From assembly GCA_944324915.1 (NCBI GenBank), contig CALUYD010000004.1, positions 62,001-126,000 of the forward strand: a DNA stretch of 64,000 nt. Reading direction: 5' to 3'. Below, piece after piece: positions 17,366 to 27,196 of this stretch. Source of the DNA: Candidatus Gastranaerophilales bacterium. Lineage in GTDB: Bacteria; Cyanobacteriota; Vampirovibrionia; Gastranaerophilales; Gastranaerophilaceae. The notes under the pieces were generated by a model. It did not search any database. It was not told the DNA's origin and worked only from the letters and a program-made list of their open reading frames with translations. The translations under genes and the position numbers were made by a program. Position 1 is the stretch's first letter. Every line of letters starts with the position of its first letter.

Positions 17366-19117
17366 ATGACAAAAAAAATTATCATTTCTGAAAAGGATAA
17401 TATTGCAGCAGTCCTAGAGGACAATAAAGTTTGCGAATTTTTCGTTTCAAAAGGAGATGTTTTATTAGGTGATGTTTATTTATCTCGTGTAGATAATGTT
17501 TTACCATCTATTGAAGCGGCATTCGTTGATGTCGGAATGAGCGATAAAATGGGCTTTATCCATACAGATGATATTATGGGTAAAGGAACTCTAAAAGAAA
17601 AAGTCAAACCAAACCAAAAATTAATTGTTCAAGTAATAAAAGAACCAACAGGACACAAAGGTCCAAGAGTAACAACAGCGCTATCACTCCCTGGTAGATT
17701 TTTAGTATTATTACCTGATGAAAAAGGTATAAATGTTTCTAAAAAAATCACCTCTCAAAAAGAAAGAGCAAGACTAAAATCAATAGTTAGCCTTCTAAAA
17801 CCTGTCGGAGTAGGAGTTATTGTAAGAACTGAAGCAGAAGGACAAACTGACGCTGAAATTCAAGAAGATTTAGAAATTTTACTTGAAAAATGGAATTCAA
17901 TCGTAAATGCGGCAGATAGCGCAAATCCGCCAACATTATTATATAGAGATCAAGATTTATTATATCGAGTAATAAGAGAAGCATGCGATTCTAATGTTGA
18001 TGAAATTGTTGTAGATACAGCATTTGCACTTCATAGAACAACTCAACTTTTACAACATTGGAATATTCAAGTAAAAGTTACAATGCACAAGGGAAATGAG
18101 CCTTTATTAGTTTCAACAGGAGTTAACAAAGAAATAGAAAAAGCTCTTAATACAAAAGTAAACCTACCTTTAGGCGGTTATTTATTCATTCAACAAACAG
18201 AAGCATTGACTGTTGTTGATGTTAACTCAGGTAAATTTACAAGCTCATCAAACCAAGCAGAAACTATCCTAAAAACAAATATCCAAGCGGCAGATGAAAT
18301 TGCTCGCCAATTAAAATTAAGAAATATCGGCGGTATGGTTGTAATAGATTTCATCGATATGGCTTCACGTATGGATAAATTAGCTCTATTAGAGCATTTT
18401 GAATTGGTTTTAGAAAAAGACAAAGCAAAACCGCAAATCGGTCAATTATCAGACTTGGGTCTTGTTGAATTAACAAGACACCGTCAAGGTCAAAGTTTAG
18501 CTGAAATTTTCACTAAAAAATGTGATAAATGTCAAGGTCAAGGCTTTGTAATAGATGATTTAAAATTTGCAACCGCAACAGCAGTTGGCGAAAATAGAGC
18601 AAAATTAAATAAAATCAAAGGTCCATTTAACTCAAACTTTAATTCAGTTGAGCAAGCTCCAAATCAAAACAATAAAAATCATAAATTTGATAAAAATAAC
18701 AGACGTGATAAAAATAAAAACCGTCAATTCAACCAAGAAACAAATCAAAATCAGCAAAATGAAGCTGAAGTTCAAGAATTAACCAAAACACAAGTGAATG
18801 AATTAATTGATGATTTAATTAAAGACGTTGTAATTGATGGCGCAATTGAAGCTATTGAAGAAAGAAAAGAAACAATAAAAGATGAACAAACTCAAGAAAT
18901 AAAAGAAGAAAAAGAAAATAAACCTGAAGAACAAGAAATAGCAAAAGAAGAAACAATAGAAGAAAAACCTGCTAAAAAACTTTCAAGAAAAGCCAAAAAA
19001 ACAAAGAAAAAAGAAGAAATAACACCGGATGAAACAACAAACAGCGAAGAAACAAAACCGGAAGAAAAACCAAAGAAAAGAACAAGGAGAACAAAAAGTG
19101 CTAAAACAACTTCGTAA
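17366..19117 (+). CDS. rne: Ribonuclease E/G
   Basis: An endoribonuclease for rRNA/tRNA processing and mRNA decay. Its 583 residues carry an S1-like RNA-binding domain near residues 35-120 and the catalytic core with TVVDVNSGKFTS near 283 and MVVIDFIDMA near 324. The Zn-link is CDKCQGQG near 387. From about residue 410 the tail is low-complexity, first Asn-rich then Glu/Lys-rich, ending in a basic patch. This is the kind of disordered scaffold seen in other RNase E proteins. The ribosome binding site is AAAGGA. Confidence 0.93.
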   Translation: MTKKIIISEKDNIAAVLEDNKVCEFFVSKGDVLLGDVYLSRVDNVLPSIEAAFVDVGMSDKMGFIHTDDIMGKGTLKEKVKPNQKLIVQVIKEPTGHKGPRVTTALSLPGRFLVLLPDEKGINVSKKITSQKERARLKSIVSLLKPVGVGVIVRTEAEGQTDAEIQEDLEILLEKWNSIVNAADSANPPTLLYRDQDLLYRVIREACDSNVDEIVVDTAFALHRTTQLLQHWNIQVKVTMHKGNEPLLVSTGVNKEIEKALNTKVNLPLGGYLFIQQTEALTVVDVNSGKFTSSSNQAETILKTNIQAADEIARQLKLRNIGGMVVIDFIDMASRMDKLALLEHFELVLEKDKAKPQIGQLSDLGLVELTRHRQGQSLAEIFTKKCDKCQGQGFVIDDLKFATATAVGENRAKLNKIKGPFNSNFNSVEQAPNQNNKNHKFDKNNRRDKNKNRQFNQETNQNQQNEAEVQELTKTQVNELIDDLIKDVVIDGAIEAIEERKETIKDEQTQEIKEEKENKPEEQEIAKEETIEEKPAKKLSRKAKKTKKKEEITPDETTNSEETKPEEKPKKRTRRTKSAKTTS

Positions 19118-19529
19118 AACTCTTTATGTAAGTATTTTTGCTCTTTTGTTAATGTTTAGCTCAAGCGCAATGGCAGACATTAACACTAATGCCTTGAAAA
19201 ATACTACCGCAGAAGAAATGAACTTTGTTCAACAAGATGTCAAAGTTAACGACTTAGATATTGAACCAATAAACACTCAAAAAGTTAAAAAAGATGTAAT
19301 TCCCGATACTCAAAAAGAAGGCAGAAAGGTTATTGCATACTTTTTAAGAGCAATGCTCGGCGTTGTATTTTGTTCAATAATCTTATATTTAATTTTGGTT
19401 TTTGTGAAAAAATACTACGGAAGTGCTTTTGTAAATCCGCAAGAAGAAGAATATTTTGAAGGTTTCGACCTTTCAACACCTCATTCAAAACAAGACGCGC
19501 TTAAAGCATTCTTAAACAGAACAAAATAA
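19098..19529 (+). CDS. Small exported membrane-anchored protein, unknown
   Basis: I choose the GTG at 19098, inside the last codons of RNase E/G, because AAGGAG precedes it by 8 bases. It also begins a clear signal peptide (LRKTLYVSIFALLLMFSSSAMA). An upstream in-frame ATG at 19029 would add a highly charged run in front of that signal. The 143-residue protein has one further membrane helix near residue 95 (AMLGVVFCSIILYLILVFV) and a short cytosolic tail. FliO-like or other small anchor roles are possible, but nothing is specific. Confidence 0.7.
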   Translation: MLKQLRKTLYVSIFALLLMFSSSAMADINTNALKNTTAEEMNFVQQDVKVNDLDIEPINTQKVKKDVIPDTQKEGRKVIAYFLRAMLGVVFCSIILYLILVFVKKYYGSAFVNPQEEEYFEGFDLSTPHSKQDALKAFLNRTK

Positions 19530-19530
19530 T

Positions 19531-19857
19531 TTAAGCAACAATATCATTTTGTTGAGGTATTTGAGCATTATCAAGGATTTCCTTTTCATTAGGAAGTCCT
19601 TTTGTCTTTAATAAAATCTCAACAATATATTTCATTTGACATTTAAAAGAATATTTTGCCTTTGTAATCGGGCAATTTTCACACTTTGATTTTAGTTTAT
19701 AACATTCAAGTGCTTGCAGCGTCCAATTTTGAACTATGGAATCCGAAATTACACCGTTTGTTTGGCATTCAAAATATTCTTCCTTAAAATTATACTTATT
19801 AAACAACTTCTTCCCCAAATCGCAGTAAATCTTATATATAGTTACATTATGAGCCAT
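19531..19857 (-). CDS. Small cysteine-rich protein, unknown
   Basis: 108 residues, no signal peptide, with cysteines at about 12, 30, 52, 59, 62 and 73, including CENC. The pattern could hold zinc or an iron-sulfur cluster. It converges with the preceding exported-protein gene after 1 base. Not recognised. The start is the first ATG of the frame; TATAAT directly abuts it, so the true start could differ. Confidence 0.5.
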   Translation of the reverse strand: MAHNVTIYKIYCDLGKKLFNKYNFKEEYFECQTNGVISDSIVQNWTLQALECYKLKSKCENCPITKAKYSFKCQMKYIVEILLKTKGLPNEKEILDNAQIPQQNDIVA

Positions 19858-19954
19858 ATTATAAATTTTTTCAAATTAATCCTATAAATGTAGTATTAAA
19901 AAAATTAAACCTTTCGGCAATTAAAAACTTTCAATAATAAATTAGACTTTAAAT

Positions 19955-21421
19955 ATGTACGACTTTTTTAAAAACATAGTAGAAAAAAATTCATGCTCAT
20001 TAATGGGAGTATGCTCAATACATCCAAGCATTAATGCGCTTTATCAAATTATTTTGAATGAAATTAGAGAAATGTCTTCTTATCTTGTTAAATTAAAAGC
20101 CTTTGATATAGTAGACAAAGAAGCAAGTGATTTAGCAATTAAGGGACTGTCTATATTTCTTATAAACACAAGTTACAATCAAGAAAATTATATCGATTTT
20201 TTAAGCAAAATTTATGACGCAAAATTGCGAGTAAAAAATTTATATGTAGATTATTGCACAAATAACGAACTTCCTTGCGAAGTAATTAAGACCAATTTCA
20301 AATTTGATAAGTCAATGACCATATCAGAATTGATTAATTACTCGCAAAATAATTTAATAAACAAACAAAAAAATGCAGACAAAGTAAAATTAAGACTTTT
20401 TGAATTAATAACACTTTTTTCAAGACTTTGTGCGATTGAAATTACAAAAATCAAAAAACTTGAAGACTGCAACGATTATGATTTTGAAGTTTTAAGGTTT
20501 TTTGCTTTAACTAACGGTTATTCTATCAGAAATGAAAAAATAATAAGAAGAATTTACGAATTTTCCGATTTTTCACTAAAAATCGCCATAAAATTATCTT
20601 TAATTTATCAAAAAAGATATGGCAAAAAAGAAAATGCAGACACCAAAACCTCGCTTTTGGACGGTCATTGCATTTTAGCTTCAGGCGATGATTTAGATGA
20701 ATTGGAAAAACTTTTAAAAACAATTGATGAAATGGATATAAAAGAAAAAATTAATGTTTATACCCATGGACCTTTGTTTTTAGCGCATTTTTATCCGTAT
20801 TTCAAAAAAAATAAAAACTTAATCGGACATTTTGGAGCAGATAACGCTCAATATGATTTTTCTGTCTTTGATGGAGCGATATTAATTACTCAAAATTTCA
20901 TTCAAAAAATAGATAATTTATATCGAGGAGAAATTTTTTCAAATAAATTAATATCATTCTCAAAATTTGCCGATATTAAAAATAATGACTATAAGCCTTT
21001 AATTGAAACGGCTCTAAGATTGAACGGCTGCAAAAAATCAAAAGAAACAACATCAATCAAAATCGATTATGATAGAGAAAAAATCAAAAAATTTATAGAA
21101 GAAGCTAATGTTAAAGAAATAATAGTAATTTCAGGACTATTAGATAACGAACAAGCAATTGATGAATACGAAGGCAAAAAAATTGTCAAAATCAGCTGTC
21201 CCCTAGAAGGTGATATTTTAATTGAATCAATTAATAAGCTAAAAGAAAAAGGAATAAAAATAACGGTATTTTTAGCTCAATGCAACCTTACAAATCTAGG
21301 AGTATTATTAATGCTTTTAAATCAAGATATAGAGCTTAATATCGCAAGTTGTCCGCATTCTTTAATTAATCCGCATGTATTAGAATCTCTAAAAGAAGAT
21401 TTCAATGTTAAAATAATTTAA
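19955..21421 (+). CDS. Degenerate hybrid-cluster-protein (Hcp/prismane)-like protein
   Basis: 488 residues. The segment HCILASGDDLDELEKLL then VYTHGPLFLAHFYPYF (near residue 267) and NLIGHFG follows the Hcp pattern SGHDL...VYTHGEMLPAHGYP...LVGNYG. AQCN near residue 441 matches the Hcp QCND segment. However, the cluster-ligand Glu in HGEM is Pro, and the Cys of the TNC segment is Phe (LITQNFIQ). Only two N-terminal cysteines remain (C14, C20). It is therefore unlikely to be an active hydroxylamine reductase or NO reductase. The ATG lies 6 bases after TAGACT. Confidence 0.6.
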   Translation: MYDFFKNIVEKNSCSLMGVCSIHPSINALYQIILNEIREMSSYLVKLKAFDIVDKEASDLAIKGLSIFLINTSYNQENYIDFLSKIYDAKLRVKNLYVDYCTNNELPCEVIKTNFKFDKSMTISELINYSQNNLINKQKNADKVKLRLFELITLFSRLCAIEITKIKKLEDCNDYDFEVLRFFALTNGYSIRNEKIIRRIYEFSDFSLKIAIKLSLIYQKRYGKKENADTKTSLLDGHCILASGDDLDELEKLLKTIDEMDIKEKINVYTHGPLFLAHFYPYFKKNKNLIGHFGADNAQYDFSVFDGAILITQNFIQKIDNLYRGEIFSNKLISFSKFADIKNNDYKPLIETALRLNGCKKSKETTSIKIDYDREKIKKFIEEANVKEIIVISGLLDNEQAIDEYEGKKIVKISCPLEGDILIESINKLKEKGIKITVFLAQCNLTNLGVLLMLLNQDIELNIASCPHSLINPHVLESLKEDFNVKII

Positions 21422-21446
21422 AAGCCCCTTAAATTGGGGCTTTTTT
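21421..21446. terminator. Bidirectional rho-independent terminator
   Basis: AAAGCCCC and GGGGCTTT form an 8-bp stem with loop TTAAATT, followed by seven T on the plus strand and preceded by A's, between two convergent genes. Confidence 0.85.
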
Positions 21447-24400
21447 TATTTCTTCGGAACAAATACGCTTACTGTATCTGTTAAGTTTATTTTTCTGTTA
21501 TCTTTTCTTACAATTTTACCGTCTTTAACGATATAACCGCTTTCTTTATTACCTTTATAATCAACTTTTAAAAGCTCTGTATTATCTTCAAAAGGACAAG
21601 CACCTTTATTATCTTTTATTGGAATTGCAGTTAATTCTTTTGATTTTAATTGAGCATTATCTTGCCAAGAAGCCTTTTTATTAGGTAAGCCTAGATTTGT
21701 TACAATGCTTACTGCTTCATTACCTTTTGAATTTTTACGATATATCGGCCATAATTGAAAACCGTCAGAATTTTTCATTGCTTGCGCTTTTTTAAAAACC
21801 AAATCTCTAACTTTTTTAAAATTTTCATGATTGCCGTTATTAGAATCAATTCCATATTCAGCAGGGGATAAATTATATCCTTTACCACTATTTACAACTT
21901 GATTTACAAAGTAACCAAATGCACCTAAGTTAACACCTTTTTTAAGTGCTTCATCATCATATTGTTGTAAACCAGAATACATTTCCAGAGAATATGGTGT
22001 ACCATCTCTTAAAACGCCAAGTCCTGGGAATTTATAAAGCCCTGATATATTATACATTTTATTGTAATAATCTTTGTATCTTTCATCTTCTTTTAAGTCA
22101 TGTAAAACTTCATTTCTGATACCAAGATATACGTTTTTAGATGGTGTTTCATAGCCTGTTTGAGCAAACTCGTTACCTCCAAACAATGTAGGAGTACCAA
22201 CACAAGCGGTCATTACCTGCCATAATCTTTCATATTGATTCATTGAATTTTTCATCATTGCATAATGAAAATCACGAACTTTATTTTCTAAATCTTTTTC
22301 ATTTTTTGCAATTCCTGCGTTTTCAATCATATCTTTAATTGTTCTCTCAAAAGGTCTAACGCCGAATGTTCTTGCTCTTTTAAAGCTATAATTGCCGCTT
22401 CCGTCAGCCTTTTTACCATTTACAAGATTTTGAAGAGAATCAAATAATTTAGCCTTATCACCTTCATTGAATGAGCTTGGAAGATTTTTAATTACCTCTA
22501 ACATAACCAAGCCTACGCCTGCTGCTTGAGGACAAATGTTTTTCAAATCATCTCTATCTGTTAAATAACGTATAGATTCTTTCGTTTGTTCATCTAAATT
22601 TTCAAGATTTTGCGCCATAAACACTGACATATTTAAAGGCAAAGTATGTAAAACAGAAGGTTTATCGTGGTTTCCAACAAACATATGAGAAAATATAGCA
22701 GCATCAGCTTGACTATATTTCATCAATTCTTCCATTTCTCTTTTTAAAATGCTTAAATCGCCCGCTTTAGCTGTTGTAGCTTTATAAGAATTAAAGTCAG
22801 AAACGGAATGTTCAGGATCAACCCCTGCAAAGATTGAAAATGCATTAAATCCTTTAGCATATTCAGATATTGTTGTAGAATTTGTTTCTTCAAGGAATTG
22901 ATTTTGTTTTGTATAAATTGGTTTTTCTTCGTATTTTTCAGGTTTACCTGCTTTTTTCCATGCTTGAGTTAATTTTGGATCAAATTTTTCTAATGCTTCT
23001 TCGCTATTTACATCACAAAATTCACCCAAAGATGTAACTTCGTTGATAATATAAGGCGAAGGGTTATTTTTTCTAATTCTTGCAATAAAACTTTTGAAGA
23101 AATTTTCAACCCCAGGTTGCATTTCATCAGATTGCCAAATTTGATTTACAGTTCTTTTTTCTGCTCTAACAGCATCTAAATCACCAATATCTTTAGCAGC
23201 ATCAAAACGCCAATTCAAACCGCCCTTACCATGTAAAACAATAGCTTCAGCCATTTTGAAATCTTTAATTGAAACATTTTTCAACTCAGCCTTTAACTTG
23301 CCTTCTAAATAGCCGACATTTGAAGAAGTTAAACCTTCTTTAATTCTTTCAATTACTTGATTTCTTTCATCTTTTGGAGAAACTGATGTATGTTTTTCTA
23401 AAGATTTTAAAGTAACTTCTTTTAATTTATCTAAATTAATTGTGCCATCACTTGTAATGGCTTCTTTATTTAAGGCAGTTACAAATATATATCTTAAAAT
23501 TTCATTACCGTAAGTCTTTTTAACATATTTAATATATTCTTGATTTTCAAGATATTCTTTAGGCACAATATCTTTTATTATAGTATCAAAAATATTTGCC
23601 ATTTTATCAAGACTATCACCTTGGAATAATTCTTGAGCAAACTGAGGTTGAGCAAAAATTGCACTTAATTCTTCGCTTGTTTCTAAAGTTTGCAATGGGA
23701 ATTTTTTAATTAATTCTTTAGTGTCATATTTTTCTAATAATACGATTGAATTAAATGTATTATTTTCAATAGATTTTTCTATTTCACCTAAAAGTTCACT
23801 TGAAATTCCGTTATTTTGGGCAATAGTCTTAAATTCACCGGATTTCTTTGCAGTTTCTAAAATTAAATGTGATTGAATTAACCCGCTCCAATAAGAAGCA
23901 ACGCCATATAAATAATTTCTTGCGTTAACGTATCCTTCTTGATTTTCAAGTTTTCCTGAAGGATTAGATAAATTCATTTTAATAATATCAGTATTACCAT
24001 CCCAGCAAGTAGCGCCTGCAACTTTACTTTTTGTTGTAAGTGAAAAATTATCAAAACTTACAAAACTTTTTAATCCGCCCAATCTTCTATCAATTTCTGT
24101 TGCTAATACTGCATTTTTATTTTTGAAAACTCTTAATCTGCTATCGTTTGGATCAACCTCAAAGGCATAAGGTTGCACTGAATCTTGATGTGAAGATATT
24201 TCATAACTATCTTTTGGAGTAGTATCATATTCAAAATGAAGTTTACCATCAACTTGGCTTTCAGGGCTCAATAATCTATCATCATATAATTGAATATATG
24301 TAGGTTTAGTTTTATCATAATTTTTACCCTTAGGGTTAACTATTCTAAAACCAATGTGTTCATAAGGATTTATATCTTGCTCTTCTATTGCATCAGGAAA

Positions 24401-25249
24401 TACACCAAGTGCAATTTTTCCATCAATTTTTAACATGTTATAAAATGGTGATTTTTCGCCCCATTTTAAAACGTGTTGCACCAATGGAGATTGAATACCT
24501 TGAGAAGTAAAAGCACCGTCTGCAACATAGCCTTTACCTCTTTTAAATAATTCAAAGTTGAATTCTTTAAAATCTTCTAAGTTATTACATTGATATTGGT
24601 TGTTTGGCCAATATTTATGGCTTGAAATTTTATCTACACCAATATCGGGAGTAGTCATAAAATATGTATAAGGCTCAAGTTCATCAGTATTAGTTAATAA
24701 CCAATTTAAACCTTTTATGCTACCGCCTAATTTATTAAAGTGATTTCTAACAAATTCTTTATTAGCTTGTGCTCTTAGTCCGCTTTTTTTATCAAAAACA
24801 ACGTCTGAATCAAGGAAACTATGACGCATTGTACCTGCTTTTGGGGAGATAAATACTTGTTGCCCTGGGTTTACAACGTTAATTTCGGTATTATTTTTAC
24901 CGAATTTCATAGTTTTAAATGGATCAAGAGCATATCTTACTTTTTGATTTTCACCTTCTATTCTATATCTATAACCAAAGCCGGCTCCTGCTTGTCTAAC
25001 CATGTCTTGAGGAAGCTCTACAACGTCTTTTTCGCTAAAGCCTAATGTATAAAATTTCTTTGGATCTTTAAATTGAGAGGTATTTTCATCTTTATCTAAA
25101 GGGAAAAATTCAAGATAAACTGTTTCATCTTGTCTGTGAGCGGGAGCATAAAATCTAAATACAGGCACTGTTTTAGCATTATAAGCGCCCTCTAAACCTT
25201 TAAAACTTATGCTTTCTTTTAGATTTATTTTGTTAATTGAAAAATCCAT
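21446..25249 (-). CDS. Very large GH13 (alpha-amylase superfamily) protein
   Basis: 1,267 residues, far longer than most GH13 enzymes. The N-terminal 160 or so residues look like a beta-rich CBM48-like domain (VPVFRFYAPAHRQDE near residue 28). The (beta/alpha)8 barrel is interrupted by long insertions. The GH13 catalytic set is visible: nucleophile Asp in NWRFDAAKDIG (near 683), acid/base Glu in IINEVTSLG (near 737) and third Asp in VGNHDKPSV (near 860). There is no signal peptide, so it should be cytosolic. Last gene of a four-gene operon, with an AAGGAAG ribosome binding site. Exact activity (branching, debranching or amylase-type) unknown. Confidence 0.8.
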   Translation of the reverse strand: MDFSINKINLKESISFKGLEGAYNAKTVPVFRFYAPAHRQDETVYLEFFPLDKDENTSQFKDPKKFYTLGFSEKDVVELPQDMVRQAGAGFGYRYRIEGENQKVRYALDPFKTMKFGKNNTEINVVNPGQQVFISPKAGTMRHSFLDSDVVFDKKSGLRAQANKEFVRNHFNKLGGSIKGLNWLLTNTDELEPYTYFMTTPDIGVDKISSHKYWPNNQYQCNNLEDFKEFNFELFKRGKGYVADGAFTSQGIQSPLVQHVLKWGEKSPFYNMLKIDGKIALGVFPDAIEEQDINPYEHIGFRIVNPKGKNYDKTKPTYIQLYDDRLLSPESQVDGKLHFEYDTTPKDSYEISSHQDSVQPYAFEVDPNDSRLRVFKNKNAVLATEIDRRLGGLKSFVSFDNFSLTTKSKVAGATCWDGNTDIIKMNLSNPSGKLENQEGYVNARNYLYGVASYWSGLIQSHLILETAKKSGEFKTIAQNNGISSELLGEIEKSIENNTFNSIVLLEKYDTKELIKKFPLQTLETSEELSAIFAQPQFAQELFQGDSLDKMANIFDTIIKDIVPKEYLENQEYIKYVKKTYGNEILRYIFVTALNKEAITSDGTINLDKLKEVTLKSLEKHTSVSPKDERNQVIERIKEGLTSSNVGYLEGKLKAELKNVSIKDFKMAEAIVLHGKGGLNWRFDAAKDIGDLDAVRAEKRTVNQIWQSDEMQPGVENFFKSFIARIRKNNPSPYIINEVTSLGEFCDVNSEEALEKFDPKLTQAWKKAGKPEKYEEKPIYTKQNQFLEETNSTTISEYAKGFNAFSIFAGVDPEHSVSDFNSYKATTAKAGDLSILKREMEELMKYSQADAAIFSHMFVGNHDKPSVLHTLPLNMSVFMAQNLENLDEQTKESIRYLTDRDDLKNICPQAAGVGLVMLEVIKNLPSSFNEGDKAKLFDSLQNLVNGKKADGSGNYSFKRARTFGVRPFERTIKDMIENAGIAKNEKDLENKVRDFHYAMMKNSMNQYERLWQVMTACVGTPTLFGGNEFAQTGYETPSKNVYLGIRNEVLHDLKEDERYKDYYNKMYNISGLYKFPGLGVLRDGTPYSLEMYSGLQQYDDEALKKGVNLGAFGYFVNQVVNSGKGYNLSPAEYGIDSNNGNHENFKKVRDLVFKKAQAMKNSDGFQLWPIYRKNSKGNEAVSIVTNLGLPNKKASWQDNAQLKSKELTAIPIKDNKGACPFEDNTELLKVDYKGNKESGYIVKDGKIVRKDNRKINLTDTVSVFVPKK

Positions 25250-25300
25250 TGCTCTTCCTTTATATTTATATATTTCCCTTTTTTGACTTTTTTTAAACTA

Positions 25301-27196
25301 TTATAAATATTGTTGTTGCAATACATTTTTAGAATCTGACAACTCTTGAATATTTGGAGTATCAATTTCAAATACGCAAGCTCTACTTGTTCCCAATTCA
25401 ACTGTTAGAGAACCATCTTTATTATTTTGGAACTTACATTCTTCGCCATAAGCAGGCATTAAGTTTTTGAATGTTTGATCAGGTTTCAAGCCCGGGATTT
25501 GAATTGTACCGCCAACTTTGAAGTTAACATTTCTATTGCCTACAAATAACAATGTTTTTCCGTCTTTATGTCTTGCAAATGCAATAATTTGAGGATTATT
25601 AGTAGGTAATATTATAAATGAACCCTTAGTTATAACATCTTGAGCATCTTTCATTTGAAGCAGGTTGTTACCCATTACTTTATTATATTCATTATTTCTC
25701 AATGCAAATGCAGCTCTTACTACATTTGAAATTTCAGGAGATTGACCACCGGGTTTTCTTGATTTATTAAAGATGTCCATTCTGCCTGTATGAACCGTAC
25801 ATTCATGGTTATCTGTTTGAGTTTCTTTAACCAAAGCATGATCATAAGGGAAAATGTAGTAATCGCCTGTTTGTACACCATCTGTCATATATGGATTTAC
25901 TTGAGGCAACATTGATTGCAGAGTTGTTGTAAACATTACCCAAGGAGCACCGCCATATAACATTGGTGATCTATCATCATGTGTTGCAAATGAACCGATT
26001 AAAGATTTTGGCTCACCGATTTTGTTGTTCATATCTATGTTTTCTTTAACATAGCTATATAAGTCATTAGCTTCTAACCAATCGCTATATATGTGATATT
26101 GACCATAATACGAATCAAAACCTACCTCTAAAAGCTCTTGAGGTCTGTCATAAGGCATATTTAATTGAGGTGAAGCATCTTCATGGGTGTATGTTTCAGC
26201 CAACCATGCAAATTGTGGGTCTTTAACTCTTGAATAATTGATAATTACATTCCAAAATTCAACAGGTTTCGCTCTGCCTACATCGGCTCTGATACCGTCC
26301 ATTCCTAAATCTACGCACATATCTACATATTTTTTATGTAAATCTAATACGTCTTTGTTTAGTTCTCTTGTTTGTTCATTTTCGAATGGCTTTAACATTC
26401 TGATATCTTGCCAGCCTTGAGGAACTTTTTCCTTGCCGTCAGCCCCTATTGCCATCATTTCAGGATGTTTTTTAGCATAATCAACGCTAGCACAAGACGG
26501 TAAGTCAAGCATTACTCTAATGCCACGTTTATGGCATTCATCAATAAAATATTTGCATTGAGCAAAAGCTACTTCAGGATCATTTTTATCCATTTTAACG
26601 AGCTTTTTGCCTGTTTTTTGTTCATATAATTGAGCAATTTTTTCTCTTGCTTCTTGAGGAGGATTTTCATCTACAAGCTCCGGATCAACTAACAAAAAGT
26701 CAGCCGGAGCATATAAAGAGCCTGCTGTACCCATAGCGTGAGTTTTTCCTGTCGGATGAATAGGAAGAACATGCAGAGTATTAAATCCTAAATCTTTAAT
26801 TTCGTTTAATCTTTCAATAGCGTTAACAAAATTTCCTGCTTGTTCATCACCTTGAATTAACTCATTTCCGTCTTTATCTTGAGCATTCATAATTCTTGGA
26901 ATAACAGCTAGAATATTGGCTCTATTATGAGTTAACATATCTCTTAAATCGTTTTTATAGCCGTATACTCTTTTTGAAGCCTCTGTTAGGCCAACTTGAG
27001 AAACAGGTTTTGCAGTTGAAATAGGTTGATTATTAGCCATAAGAGCTTTTAACAACATAGGGCTAACTGCAACAGATGTTTGAGTATTAACAACAGGTGC
27101 ATTATTTTGAATTGGTGTTGGAATTGGATTTTTCACAACAGGTTGCATTCCATATATTCTTGGTTGAATATAATTTACAGGTTGAACACTAATCAT
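25301..27196 (-). CDS. GH13 alpha-amylase-family enzyme with disordered N-terminal extension
   Basis: 631 residues. The first 60 or so are rich in Pro, Gln, Asn and Val and look disordered. The catalytic barrel shows HVLPIHPTG near residue 146, GIRVMLDLPS near 222, nucleophile Asp in GIRADVGRA near 303, Glu in AWLAETYT near 335 and FATHDDRSP near 403. The C-terminal beta domain ends near 610. No signal peptide. Its start overlaps the stop of the preceding membrane protein (TAATG) with a GGAGG ribosome binding site, so translation is coupled. Confidence 0.85.
   Translation of the reverse strand: MISVQPVNYIQPRIYGMQPVVKNPIPTPIQNNAPVVNTQTSVAVSPMLLKALMANNQPISTAKPVSQVGLTEASKRVYGYKNDLRDMLTHNRANILAVIPRIMNAQDKDGNELIQGDEQAGNFVNAIERLNEIKDLGFNTLHVLPIHPTGKTHAMGTAGSLYAPADFLLVDPELVDENPPQEAREKIAQLYEQKTGKKLVKMDKNDPEVAFAQCKYFIDECHKRGIRVMLDLPSCASVDYAKKHPEMMAIGADGKEKVPQGWQDIRMLKPFENEQTRELNKDVLDLHKKYVDMCVDLGMDGIRADVGRAKPVEFWNVIINYSRVKDPQFAWLAETYTHEDASPQLNMPYDRPQELLEVGFDSYYGQYHIYSDWLEANDLYSYVKENIDMNNKIGEPKSLIGSFATHDDRSPMLYGGAPWVMFTTTLQSMLPQVNPYMTDGVQTGDYYIFPYDHALVKETQTDNHECTVHTGRMDIFNKSRKPGGQSPEISNVVRAAFALRNNEYNKVMGNNLLQMKDAQDVITKGSFIILPTNNPQIIAFARHKDGKTLLFVGNRNVNFKVGGTIQIPGLKPDQTFKNLMPAYGEECKFQNNKDGSLTVELGTSRACVFEIDTPNIQELSDSKNVLQQQYL

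Noticed and set aside
19029-19097. Upstream ATG start for the small exported protein
   Set aside because: It would place a highly charged run before the signal peptide; the GTG at 19098 has an ideal ribosome binding site.
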